Source: Nocardia vulneris (lineage in GTDB: Bacteria; Actinomycetota; Actinomycetes; Mycobacteriales; Mycobacteriaceae). From it: 64,000 nucleotides of DNA. Location of the stretch: the NCBI RefSeq assembly GCF_001613425.1, contig NZ_BDCI01000017.1, positions 124,001-188,000 of the forward strand, read 5' to 3'. Position numbers and translations under genes: made by a program. Shown here piece after piece: positions 52,113-60,373 of the stretch (positions within the stretch are counted from its first letter, which is position 1; each line of letters opens with the position of its first letter). The notes under the pieces are model-generated. The model was not told where the DNA came from, did not search any database, and was given only the letters and a program-made list of their open reading frames with translations.

Positions 52113-53383
52113 GCGTGCTGTCGGCGCCCGGTTTTCCTGAACACGAGGTGCGGGCGCGGGCGCGGGCGGCGGCGGGCGCGGTGTTTCCCGACAACGCGCA
52201 CTACGGCTCCCGGCTGTTCGGGCAAGGCCGAGCGGAGGCGCCGCACGCGGGCAGCATCGATGCGATCGATCGGGCCCGGCTGGTGCCGCCGGTCTTCGTG
52301 CCGCTGCGCGAGGAGAAACTGTTCGACCTCGGCCGCGAGCCGCTGGCCGGTGACGTCGACCTGAGCACCACCATCGGCGGCCTGCGCTCGGCGTTGCCGG
52401 TGTATGTATCGGCCTTCGGTTCGACCGCGGTGGCCGACGGCGATCTGGGCGTGGCGGTGGCCGCGCAGGCCGGTGCGGCCGGGGTGCCGATGGTGATCGG
52501 CGAAAACATCGTTCCCGTATCGGGTTACGGACGGATGGTGGCGGAAGCGCCGAGCTCGCTGCTGCGCAGGCTGACCGAATACACCAAACGCGCGGCCGAC
52601 GACGCCGGCGGCGTGATCGTGCAGCAGAGCACCGAGGACGCCGACGCCGAAGTGTGGAACCTGGTGTACAGCGACCCGTCGAGCGAACCATTGCTGGCCA
52701 GTGGGCGTTTGGCGTTCGAATTGAAGGTAGGGCAGGGCGCGAAACCGGGCGTCGGCGGCATGACCCTCGTCCCCAGAGCACGTGCCGCCGATCTTTCGGC
52801 CCAGTACGACATCGTGGACATCTACGACACCGCCGACGCCCCGATGCTGCGCTGTGCCACCCCGGGCACGTTCACGCCGGAGATACTGCGGCAGCAGATC
52901 CGGTTGATGCGCAACAACTATCCGCGCTGCCGCGTCTGGGTGAAGCTGCCGCCGGCCCGGGACGTGGGTGAGGCGGCGGAGGTCGCGTGGGCGGCGGGCG
53001 CCGACGCCGTGACGGTCGACGGCGCGGAAGCAGGCACCGGCTGGGCGCCGCACGGCTTCCTCGACCATGTCGGCCTGCCCTTGGCCGAATGCCTGCACCG
53101 GGTCGCGGGGCGCGACCGGCAGGGCCGCAGCCTGCTGGTCTCCGGAAGGTGCTGGGAGGGAACCCGAGTCGTCAAATGCCTGGCGCTCGGCGCCTCCGCC
53201 GTCGGCCTGGGGCGGGCCGCCCTGGTGGCCGCCGACGAGAACGCCGATCATGGACTGACGAACCTGCTGTCCGCGTTCGAGTTGGAACTGCGGCTGCTGA
53301 TCAGCGCCCTCGGGAAATACCGGGTCACCGACGTGGCGGCCGAGGACATCTGGTTCTCCGCGACCGACGAAAGGATCCCATGA
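52109..53383 (+). CDS. FMN-binding glutamate-synthase-like oxidoreductase
   Basis: A 424-residue protein resembling the FMN domain of glutamate synthase and related TIM-barrel enzymes. Recognisable blocks are FELKVGQGAKPGVGGMTLV, DGAEAGTGWAPHGFLDHVG and LALGASAVGLGRAALVAADEN. The cysteines that hold the 3Fe-4S cluster in authentic glutamate synthase are not seen, and there is no glutaminase domain. It may oxidise or reduce an amino-acid-derived intermediate with FMN rather than make glutamate. Both ends overlap neighbours by ATGA. Confidence 0.75.
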   Translation: MSVLSAPGFPEHEVRARARAAAGAVFPDNAHYGSRLFGQGRAEAPHAGSIDAIDRARLVPPVFVPLREEKLFDLGREPLAGDVDLSTTIGGLRSALPVYVSAFGSTAVADGDLGVAVAAQAGAAGVPMVIGENIVPVSGYGRMVAEAPSSLLRRLTEYTKRAADDAGGVIVQQSTEDADAEVWNLVYSDPSSEPLLASGRLAFELKVGQGAKPGVGGMTLVPRARAADLSAQYDIVDIYDTADAPMLRCATPGTFTPEILRQQIRLMRNNYPRCRVWVKLPPARDVGEAAEVAWAAGADAVTVDGAEAGTGWAPHGFLDHVGLPLAECLHRVAGRDRQGRSLLVSGRCWEGTRVVKCLALGASAVGLGRAALVAADENADHGLTNLLSAFELELRLLISALGKYRVTDVAAEDIWFSATDERIP

Positions 53384-53427
53384 ACGCAGTGCAGCCAGGC
53401 ACCATGAACGCCGTGCAGCCAGGCACC
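53380..53427 (+). repeat. 24-bp tandem repeat at the start of the PanE-like gene
   Basis: Two copies of a 24-base unit encoding MNAVQPGT, differing by one base (cagtgc versus ccgtgc). Each copy begins with an ATG, and a third ATG follows. The unit is a multiple of three, so gain or loss keeps the frame. Confidence 0.85.
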
Positions 53428-54351
53428 ATGAACACAATGTCGCCATGGCGGGTGGCGGTACTCGGCCCCGGCGGTGTCGGCGGGCTGGTGGGCGCGCTGC
53501 TGGCGCGAGCCGGTCACCGCGTGCTCTTCCTCGGCGGCGAGGCGACCACCGACGCCGTGCGCGAACACGGAATCCAGGTGCGCAGCAAGCTCTTCGGCGA
53601 CTTCACCGTAAAAGCCGAGGCGGATACCGAGCTGCGCGAACCCGTCGATCTGTGCCTGGTGACGGTGAAACAGAATGTGCTCGGCGACGCCGTCGAGCGG
53701 GTCGCCCCCGCACTGCTCGGCGACGGCCTGGTGCTGCCGCTGCTCAACGGCATCGAACACCCGGCCGCCCTGCGTGCGCGGTACCGGCCGGAACTCGTGG
53801 TGCCCGGAGTGATCCGAGTGGCCTCGACCCGGGTGGCCCCCGGTGTCATCGAGCACGGCAGCCCGTTCGTGGAGATCGATCTGGCAAGTGCCGCAACGCC
53901 GTCCGAACGCCTCGCCGCACTCGCCGCCATGCTCGCCGAGGCCGGGGTCAAGGCCACGGTCCGCCCGGAAGAGGCCGCGATGCTCTGGGGCAAGTTGTTC
54001 TTCCTCGCGCCGTTCGCCCTGCTGAGTACGCGGCACCGGTGTCCGGTCGGCGAGCTGCGGACCGTGCATCGCGGCGAACTGGTCGATGTCGTCACCGAGA
54101 TCGCCGCGGTGAGCCGGTCGGCGGGCGTGCCCGCCGACGTCGAAGCGGCCCTGCGGTTCTACGACACTTTCCCGCCGGAGGCCAAGTCGTCGATGCAGCG
54201 CGACGCCGAGGCCGGGCGGGCACTGGAACTCGACGCCATCGGCGGCGCACTGCTGCGTATCGCCGCACGACACACGGTGCCCGCGCCGCTGACCGAGCAA
54301 TTGGTCACCGACTTGACACCGCTGAGCGAAGGGTCGGCGTCCGCCCGCTGA
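53380..54351 (+). CDS. ketopantoate reductase (PanE/ApbA)-like dehydrogenase
   Basis: A 323-residue NADP Rossmann enzyme. The dinucleotide motif is VAVLGPGGVGGLVGALLARA (about residues 24-43). LVTVKQNVLGDAV and LPLLNGIEH (about residues 123-131) match the PanE family, and a conserved Lys in MLWGKLFFLAPF fits the catalytic lysine. It likely reduces a 2-oxo acid or imine in the pathway, though a pantothenate role cannot be excluded. The N-terminus carries an odd duplicated MNAVQPGT before the usual start; a later Met (MSPWRV) may be the family's normal start. It is followed by a strong terminator. Confidence 0.8.
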   Translation: MNAVQPGTMNAVQPGTMNTMSPWRVAVLGPGGVGGLVGALLARAGHRVLFLGGEATTDAVREHGIQVRSKLFGDFTVKAEADTELREPVDLCLVTVKQNVLGDAVERVAPALLGDGLVLPLLNGIEHPAALRARYRPELVVPGVIRVASTRVAPGVIEHGSPFVEIDLASAATPSERLAALAAMLAEAGVKATVRPEEAAMLWGKLFFLAPFALLSTRHRCPVGELRTVHRGELVDVVTEIAAVSRSAGVPADVEAALRFYDTFPPEAKSSMQRDAEAGRALELDAIGGALLRIAARHTVPAPLTEQLVTDLTPLSEGSASAR

Positions 54352-54384
54352 CCCACGCTGCCGGCGACTGGGTAGCCGGCCGAG

Positions 54385-54420
54385 CAGCCCCCTCCGACCT
54401 CGTCGGAGGGGGCTGTTTTC
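54385..54420 (+). terminator. rho-independent terminator after the PanE-like gene
   Basis: A perfect 14-bp stem, CAGCCCCCTCCGAC / GTCGGAGGGGGCTG, with loop CTC, followed by TTTTC. It lies 34 bases after the stop and ends the plus-strand cluster operon. It is the clearest terminator in the window. Confidence 0.92.
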
Positions 54421-54617
54421 GGTGTGTGGCGCGCTACGGCCGAGCGCTGCTCGAGTACCGGTCCAGCCGGCTCGAGAAAGATGCGGTTAAAGTATCGGGG
54501 CTCTACTACGAATACCCCAGCGTGTGTCACCGTAGGAATAGGAGCTCGAATTGTTGCAGGCAGGTCAGTTCCCCGCGATAGCGCATCCGTTCCGCCGCAC
54601 TCCGCGTCGCTAGACCG

Positions 54618-55979
54618 TTGGCCGTCGAGGAGAAGGTCTCCCGCGCGGACAATGGCGTCGGCACCGTGACGCTGGCGCTCTGCGCGATTGCCGCCGTTGT
54701 CGTTCTGGTCTGGCATGTATTCGCGCTGCCGATCGGTAACGGATATTACGGACTTTTCGGCAACAACGTCGACCTGTGGGTATACCGAGCGGGCGGTGAC
54801 GCCCTGTTGCACGGCAGCGGGCTCTACGCCGGACCGGTGTTCTTCGAAATGGAGTTCACCTACACCCCGTTCGCCGCGCTCGCGTTCGTGCCGCTCACGC
54901 TCTTGAGTTTCGGCGTGACCGAAATTCTCTGGTGGATCGCGATATTCGCGGCCCTGGTCGGGATCGTCCGCTGCTGTCTGCGCACCCTCGGTTATCCGAA
55001 CACCCGGCGTACCTGGATTTTCGCGGTACTGCTCGCGGTGGTCTGCACCTCGTTCGAGCCGGTGCGAACCACCATCTGGCTCGGCCAGATCAACGTCTTC
55101 CTGGTGTTGCTGGTCCTCTGGGACCTCACGCGAACGCGTTCGGCGGCGCGCGGCATCGGCGTGGGCATCGCCGCCGGAATCAAGCTGACCCCGGCCTTCT
55201 TCCTGGTCTACCTCGCGGGCACCCGGCAGTGGCGCACCTGGCGGATCACCGCCGCGACCCTGCTCGCGACCGTCGCGATCGGCTTCCTCGTGCGGCCGGC
55301 CGATTCGTGGAGTTACTGGGGGCAGCAGTTCACCCGGTCGGGTCGCGTCGGGCTGGTCGATTCCCCGGCCAATCAATCCGTCAACGGTTTTCTCGCGCAA
55401 ATGCTGAGATTTTATGATGTGCAACGTTTTTCGTCGCCGCTGGGCACCACGACGGTCTATCAGCCGCCGCTGTGGATGTGGCTCGCGGTGACCGTTCCGG
55501 TGGCCGCCCTGGGAATGGCGGCGGCAGTTGCCGCTTTCCGCCGGCGCCACGAACTCCTGGCGATCACCCTGACCGGAATGACCTCGGCCTGCGTTTCCCC
55601 TTTCTCCTGGGGACACCATTGGGTCTGGTTGGTGCCGCTGTTCGTCCTGACCTTGCACCACGCCCGCACCGCGCACACGAAATGGCGTTTCTTGCCGGCC
55701 GTCGCGGTGCTGATACCCAGCTTCTGCTGGTGGTGGAACTATTGGGGCGGCCCAGCCCAATTGGAAGCGCCGCACCCCATCGGCATCGGATTCTTCATGC
55801 TCCCTCGCGACGCCCCTGAATGGTGGATCCACGCCCTGGTCCCGCTCTATTCCGGTTGCTACCCGCTCATCCTGATAGCAACCGCCACCTATGTCCTCGT
55901 CACGGCACGCGCCGCGCGCGCCGCCGATCCGCAGGTGCCCATCCGACCGATACCGCTGGACGTACCGGCTACCACTTGA
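54618..55979 (+). CDS. GT87-like polyprenol-phosphate-dependent membrane glycosyltransferase
   Basis: A roughly 450-residue integral membrane protein with about 10 spans. The first loop holds NNVDLWVYRAGGDALLHG, where the Asp is the GT-C acidic residue, then PVFFEMEFTYTPFAALAF. Later WLGQINVFLVLLVLWD and GIAAGIKLTPAFFLVYL complete the GT87 (PimE-type alpha-mannosyltransferase) pattern. It should transfer mannose or another sugar from a polyprenyl-phosphate donor to a lipoglycan outside the membrane. The TTG start at 54618 has no good ribosome binding site, and a GTG at 54667 is an alternative. Its stop overlaps the convergent HD gene by 11 bases. Confidence 0.8.
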   Translation: MAVEEKVSRADNGVGTVTLALCAIAAVVVLVWHVFALPIGNGYYGLFGNNVDLWVYRAGGDALLHGSGLYAGPVFFEMEFTYTPFAALAFVPLTLLSFGVTEILWWIAIFAALVGIVRCCLRTLGYPNTRRTWIFAVLLAVVCTSFEPVRTTIWLGQINVFLVLLVLWDLTRTRSAARGIGVGIAAGIKLTPAFFLVYLAGTRQWRTWRITAATLLATVAIGFLVRPADSWSYWGQQFTRSGRVGLVDSPANQSVNGFLAQMLRFYDVQRFSSPLGTTTVYQPPLWMWLAVTVPVAALGMAAAVAAFRRRHELLAITLTGMTSACVSPFSWGHHWVWLVPLFVLTLHHARTAHTKWRFLPAVAVLIPSFCWWWNYWGGPAQLEAPHPIGIGFFMLPRDAPEWWIHALVPLYSGCYPLILIATATYVLVTARAARAADPQVPIRPIPLDVPATT

Positions 55980-56538
55980 GCATCGGCAGCGGCGACAGCG
56001 GGTGACTGCGGATCCGCTGGACGCCCAATTGGGCCAGCCTGCGGCGGAACCCGGCGTCGGGGAAGCGCCGGGCGATGGTCCGGTACTCCGCGCGCGGCAG
56101 GCCGAAGCGGCGCAGCCCGGCCGAGACGTCGACCAGGTCCGCCCGGCGGAACACCTCCACATCCGGATGTCCGGGGGCGCGACGGATCTTGTGGTGCTCG
56201 TCGATCATGGTGGCGACCAAGGGGATCGACGCGTCCTGCCCATGGTCGGTCAGCCAGCGCGCGGCGAGTTCGATCGAGGGCGGCAGGTAGTCGAACGTGT
56301 GATGGGTCCACACCCCCAGGTCGTGGAATGCGGCCGCGACTTGGAAGTGCGGCTGCGCGCTGGGTGCCGCAGCCCCCGCGGTGCCGGCCAACCCGTCGCA
56401 GAACGACAGCACCCGCAACACGTGGTTGGTGTAGGCGACCCGGTCGGCACCGAGGTCGGACTCCCACTCGCTGAGAATCGCGCGGATGGCCTGCTCGAAC
56501 GGCTGCGGCACGACCGGCACCCCTTCCACTGATAGCAA
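55969..56538 (-). CDS. HD-domain metal-dependent phosphohydrolase-like protein
   Basis: A 189-residue HD protein. The first metal His is in NHVLRVLSFCDGLAG; the HD pair is in QVAAAFHDLGVWTHHTFDYLP (about residues 67-87). MIDEHHKIR supplies further histidines and a late Asp is in RRADLVDVSAGL. The start could be TTG 56538 or one of two in-frame GTGs (56529, 56520); a GGAAGGGG lies close to the last. The substrate is unknown. Confidence 0.78.
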   Translation of the reverse strand: MLSVEGVPVVPQPFEQAIRAILSEWESDLGADRVAYTNHVLRVLSFCDGLAGTAGAAAPSAQPHFQVAAAFHDLGVWTHHTFDYLPPSIELAARWLTDHGQDASIPLVATMIDEHHKIRRAPGHPDVEVFRRADLVDVSAGLRRFGLPRAEYRTIARRFPDAGFRRRLAQLGVQRIRSHPLSPLPMLKW

Positions 56539-56590
56539 TCAGAAATCACAGTGCGATCAGTGTTCACCGAATAGCGTCGACCGTCAACCG

Positions 56591-57715
56591 TCATCCCTGT
56601 TCGAGGAACATATCGCGCAGTGCCTCGGCCGGATTGTCGCCGACCATGCCGCCGAAGAATTCGACGGCCTCGGCCGCGATCGCGGTGCTGCGGGCGAACA
56701 TGGCCTGCTCATACTCGGCGAACGCGGCCTCGACGTCGCCGAGGTGTGCGGCCAGGGCATTGCCGAGCTCCGCGCCGTCGAGCATCGCCAGATTCGCGCC
56801 TTCACCATTGGGGGCCACGAGATGCGCCGCGTCACCGAGCAGCGTCACTCCCGGCATCCGTTCCCAGCGGAACTTCTCGGGCAGCATGTAGTGCGGCCGG
56901 AACACGGGCGCGCTGTCGGCCTCGGTGATCAGCGCGGTGAGTTCCGGCGCCCACCCTTCGAATTCGCGCGCGACGCGGGCGATCGCCGCGGGGGCGTCGG
57001 CGAAATCGATGTCGGCGAACCATTCCAGCGACTCCCGCAGCACCACATAGGTGTGCAACGTGTCGCCCCGTTCCCGGTGTGCGTGGATCTCCCGCTCCGG
57101 GCCCGGCGCGATCAGCGATCCGCCGCCGACCGCCCGCGCCGCCGCCGGGTGCCGGGTGTCCGCCTCGAACAGGTACGTCTCGACGAACGCCTCGCCGGCA
57201 TATTCCGGCACCGCCGCGGACACCAGCGACCGGACCTTCGACCACGCCCCGTCCGCGCCGACCAGCAGGCGCGTGCGGATCGGGTCACCCGCCGCGAAGC
57301 TCACCTCGTAGTCGCCCGAACCGACGGCTTGCACGCCGGTGACCTTGTGCGCCCAGCGCACGGTGCCGGGCGGTAGCGAGTCGAGCAACAGCTGCCGCAG
57401 GTCGCTGCGCTGGATTTCGGGACGTCCGCCCGAGCCGTCGTCGAGCTTCTCGAACAGCACGGTCCCGTTCGGGTCGAGGACTCGCATCGCCTGCCTGCCG
57501 TCGAGCACGAGACCGCGGAACTCGTCCAGCAATCCGGCCGCCGCGAGCGCGATCTGCCCGTTGTAGTCGTGAATGTCGAGCATCCCGCCTTGCGCGCGTG
57601 CCGTCGGCGAGGCCTCTGCCTCGTAGACCGTGGCGGGTATGCCGTGTACGTGCAGCACGCGGGCCAGCGTGAGGCCGCCCAGACCCGCGCCGATGATCGT
57701 GACCGGTGTCGTCAT
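56591..57715 (-). CDS. TetX-like FAD-dependent monooxygenase
   Basis: A 374-residue class A flavin monooxygenase. It has TIIGAGLGGLTLARVL at the N-terminus, GGMLDIHDYNGQIALAAAGL and RPEIQRSDLRQLLLDSLPPGTVRW, blocks closely recalling Tet(X), and the second FAD motif VTLLGDAAHLVAPNGEGANL (about residues 277-296). Tet(X) hydroxylates and inactivates tetracyclines; relatives act on other aromatics. The ATG has AAAGGA upstream. It is divergent from a TetR gene over two operators, the arrangement of a drug-inducible resistance or detoxification pair. Activity on tetracyclines is inference. Confidence 0.85.
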   Translation of the reverse strand: MTTPVTIIGAGLGGLTLARVLHVHGIPATVYEAEASPTARAQGGMLDIHDYNGQIALAAAGLLDEFRGLVLDGRQAMRVLDPNGTVLFEKLDDGSGGRPEIQRSDLRQLLLDSLPPGTVRWAHKVTGVQAVGSGDYEVSFAAGDPIRTRLLVGADGAWSKVRSLVSAAVPEYAGEAFVETYLFEADTRHPAAARAVGGGSLIAPGPEREIHAHRERGDTLHTYVVLRESLEWFADIDFADAPAAIARVAREFEGWAPELTALITEADSAPVFRPHYMLPEKFRWERMPGVTLLGDAAHLVAPNGEGANLAMLDGAELGNALAAHLGDVEAAFAEYEQAMFARSTAIAAEAVEFFGGMVGDNPAEALRDMFLEQG

Positions 57716-57738
57716 GATGATTCCTTTCCTGAGCTTTA

Positions 57739-57779
57739 TGGAACGCCGTTCCACACGACCATGTTGGAACAACGTTCCA
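57739..57779. promoter_or_regulatory. twin TetR operators between the TetX-like and TetR genes
   Basis: TGGAAC-GCC-GTTCCA at 57739-57753 and TGGAAC-AAC-GTTCCA at 57765-57779, identical arms, 26 bases apart. One lies near each start codon of the divergent pair, as with tetO operators. The regulator encoded at 57799 is the obvious ligand. Confidence 0.82.
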
Positions 57780-57798
57780 GACGTGTCAAGATGGGCTG

Positions 57799-58488
57799 GT
57801 GGCGACCAAGAAGCAGCGGGCCGAGCGACGCACGGACGCACTGTCGAAGCAGCGGATCGTCGAGACGGCTGTGGCGCTGCTCGACGCCACCGGCGAGAGC
57901 GGCCTGACCTTCCGGGCCCTGGCCGAGCGCCTCGCCACCGGCGCGGGCGCGATCTACTGGCACGTCGCGAACAAGGACGAACTGCTCGCCGCCGCCACCG
58001 AGGCCGTGGTCGCCGCCGCCCTCGCCGTCGAGCCGAGCGGCCCCGCGAGCACACCGCAGGACGAGATCCGGGCCGTGGCCCTCGGCCTTTTCGATGCGAT
58101 CGACGAACACCCCTGGCTGGCAACCCAACTCGCGCTCCACCTGTCCCGCGCCCCGATGGGACCGGTGACGCCCCGCCTCTTCGAACGCATCGGCCGCCCG
58201 GTGCGCGCCCTCGGCACACCCGAAAGCAGTTGGTTCACTGCGACTTCGGTGCTCGTGCACTACATCCTCGGCGCGCTCGGCCAGAACTCCGCCAGCGCCC
58301 GCACCCTCGGGCCCGCCACGGACCGCGCCCAGTTCCTCGACGCCGTGGCCACGGCGTGGGCAGCGCTCGATCCCGACGAGTACCCGTTCACCCGCGCCAT
58401 CGCCGAGCAGGCCCGCGACCACGACGATCGGGAACAATTCAGCACCGGCATCGACCTCGTGCTGCGCGGAATCGCCGCACTCGCCTGA
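57799..58488 (+). CDS. TetR-family transcriptional regulator
   Basis: A 229-residue TetR protein. The helix-turn-helix reads LTFRALAERLATGAGAIYWHVANKDELL near residues 36-63, close to classical TetR/YWHV-type recognition helices. It has a GTG start and no clear ribosome binding site. It is divergent from the TetX-like gene, with two palindromic operators between. It probably represses both itself and the monooxygenase until a drug-like ligand binds. Confidence 0.88.
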   Translation: MATKKQRAERRTDALSKQRIVETAVALLDATGESGLTFRALAERLATGAGAIYWHVANKDELLAAATEAVVAAALAVEPSGPASTPQDEIRAVALGLFDAIDEHPWLATQLALHLSRAPMGPVTPRLFERIGRPVRALGTPESSWFTATSVLVHYILGALGQNSASARTLGPATDRAQFLDAVATAWAALDPDEYPFTRAIAEQARDHDDREQFSTGIDLVLRGIAALA

Positions 58489-58579
58489 TCGGAATCGACT
58501 CGGACCGATTGAAAGCCGCTGGACGGGTTACTGTTCAGACGGTAGTGATTCGGGGCTCGGTACGAGGAGATCCAACGCC

Positions 58580-59638
58580 ATGCTGGTGCTCAACGGCGCT
58601 CGGGACGACATGCCGGAGCCGCAACGGCTCGTCATCGAGTGGCTGCACACCTGGACCGGACCGTATCTGATTCCCGGCGTGGCGATCTCGGGATACTCGC
58701 TACCCGAGGGCCCGGCGACCGATCTGCTGGTGATCACACCCAATGCCTGCATCGTCATCCAGGTCGAGGGAATGCTGCTGAAGGAGAGCGGCACTCTGCG
58801 CTGTCCCGCCGAAGAGCGCTGGCAGCTGACAGGTTTCGACGGTGACCCGGTGCGGGTGCCGGCGGGCGACCCGAACCCGCTGCCGCGGGTACACGCCGCG
58901 ATGGACAGCCTGGCACAGCATTTGGCGAGTGCGGCCGACATCGACACGAACGTCACCGGCCTGGTGCTGGTGCTGCCACAGGTCGGTACCGCCGTCACGG
59001 CGGACCCGGGCGGACCGCTGCCCGCGGGGATCGAAGTGCTCGCCGGGGAACTCCGGGAATTGCGCGGCTGGTTCCGCACCACCGCCCGCCGCGAGATCGC
59101 GTGGACCGCCGAACAGGTGCGAGCCGCGTTGGCGGCGTTGCACTTCGCCGATGCGGTCACCGTCGCCCAGCTGGCCGCGGAGGGGTTCCGCAGCGCGGAG
59201 GCCGACAAACCACCCGCACCGACGCACGCTCCCCCGGTCTCCCCCGGCCCGCCGCCGACCTTGCCCGGCCCCGCCGACGCCCCGCCGCCCACGGAACCGA
59301 GCCCGGCGCCGCTGTCGACCACCGGTGCCGCGCGCGCCAAACGCCCCGCCGACAAACCCAAACCCACCAAAACCGGCTCCGCCAAACCACGCACGAACCG
59401 CGGCCCGCTGCTCCTGGCGATCGGGGCCGTGGCGGCGGTGCTGATCCTCGGCGGTGCCATCTGGCTCTTCGCGAAATCCGGCCCGGCCGTGGGTCCGCCC
59501 GACACCGGCAATCACAGCGTGACCGAGCCGCCGCCGCAACTGCCCATCGAAGTGCCGCCGACCACCTCGGAACCCACCACCGGACCGCCGTCACCCCGTA
59601 CCCCGCAGGGCTGCTTCCCCTTCCAACCGGACTGCTGA
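58580..59638 (+). CDS. NERD-like membrane-anchored protein
   Basis: A 352-residue protein. The first about 170 residues look like the nuclease-related NERD fold (PATDLLVITPNACIVIQVEG, a beta-beta Asp/Gln-Glu pattern). A central Pro/Lys-rich linker (about 215-272) follows, then one membrane span around LLLAIGAVAAVLILGGAIWLF and a Pro/Thr-rich extracytoplasmic tail ending in two cysteines. The orientation is probably cytoplasmic domain, linker, span, short outer tail. Nuclease activity is not assured: the catalytic set is only partly recognised. GAGGAG precedes the ATG. Confidence 0.55.
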   Translation: MLVLNGARDDMPEPQRLVIEWLHTWTGPYLIPGVAISGYSLPEGPATDLLVITPNACIVIQVEGMLLKESGTLRCPAEERWQLTGFDGDPVRVPAGDPNPLPRVHAAMDSLAQHLASAADIDTNVTGLVLVLPQVGTAVTADPGGPLPAGIEVLAGELRELRGWFRTTARREIAWTAEQVRAALAALHFADAVTVAQLAAEGFRSAEADKPPAPTHAPPVSPGPPPTLPGPADAPPPTEPSPAPLSTTGAARAKRPADKPKPTKTGSAKPRTNRGPLLLAIGAVAAVLILGGAIWLFAKSGPAVGPPDTGNHSVTEPPPQLPIEVPPTTSEPTTGPPSPRTPQGCFPFQPDC

Positions 59639-59657
59639 ACAGCCGACCTGCGCGGTG

Positions 59658-60350
59658 TCAGGCCGGGTCGGTGATCAGGTGGAGGTAGGCGGTGTCCAGC
59701 GGCATGTCGACGGCGAACCAGGCGGCGGGACGATCGTCGTCGCGGGCGCACCACGCGGTGGCGATGCACAGGCGGGCCGCTTCGGCGGGGCTCAGGTCGG
59801 GGAGGTGCCAGGCCACGCGAGCCGGGTCCGCGTACCGTACGCCGTAGTCGGCGCTGCTGTCGTCCTTGGGCAGCAGGCGCGCCCAGCGATACGGAAACAG
59901 CCGGCCGTCCTTGGCCTGCATGGCGAGCAACTCGGTGTCGGGACCGCCGATCGACACCATGAAATGCTCGTTCTCGACACTCACCGCCGCAAGGCATTCG
60001 CCGGAGTCCGGGCCGCCGTACGCGTCGGCGGGCAGGTCGGTCAGTTCGGCCACGACCACCAACCCCGGCACTTTCGCGTGCGCCTGTACCTGCCAGATGC
60101 CGGCCCACACCGGAATCGGCGCGCCACCGTCCCACGGCGTCACGTCGACACTGCCGAGCAACAGATCGATCGTCGCGGCCTGCTGTTGCCATCTGTGTAG
60201 ATGCGTGCCATTGGGCAAGCGCCACAGCGCATTCGATTCCGCGGGCAGTGCTTCCGACCCGATCCGGACGGAGAACTCGACGGTGCCGAGCGGCGTGTCG
60301 ACCACAGCGGGTCGACGGTCTACCTGAGCCAGGTCGTCGGTAGGAAGCAT
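59658..60350 (-). CDS. hypothetical protein
   Basis: A 230-residue soluble protein with no signal peptide or membrane span. It is rich in Trp and Asp (VWAGIWQVQAHAKVPG, RWARLLPKDDSSADYG). The frame extends far upstream through the neighbouring gene, but the ATG at 60350 is the natural start, 23 bases after the end of the upstream oxidoreductase gene. No family is recognised. It may be co-transcribed with the oxidoreductase. Confidence 0.6.
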   Translation of the reverse strand: MLPTDDLAQVDRRPAVVDTPLGTVEFSVRIGSEALPAESNALWRLPNGTHLHRWQQQAATIDLLLGSVDVTPWDGGAPIPVWAGIWQVQAHAKVPGLVVVAELTDLPADAYGGPDSGECLAAVSVENEHFMVSIGGPDTELLAMQAKDGRLFPYRWARLLPKDDSSADYGVRYADPARVAWHLPDLSPAEAARLCIATAWCARDDDRPAAWFAVDMPLDTAYLHLITDPA

Positions 60351-60373
60351 GCGCCCATCATGCAGGTCCGGGT

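Noticed and set aside
54159..56162. 667-residue open frame on the minus strand opposite the GT87 gene
   Set aside because: The protein is low-complexity Arg/Gly/Glu with no family, whereas the plus strand encodes a clear membrane glycosyltransferase.
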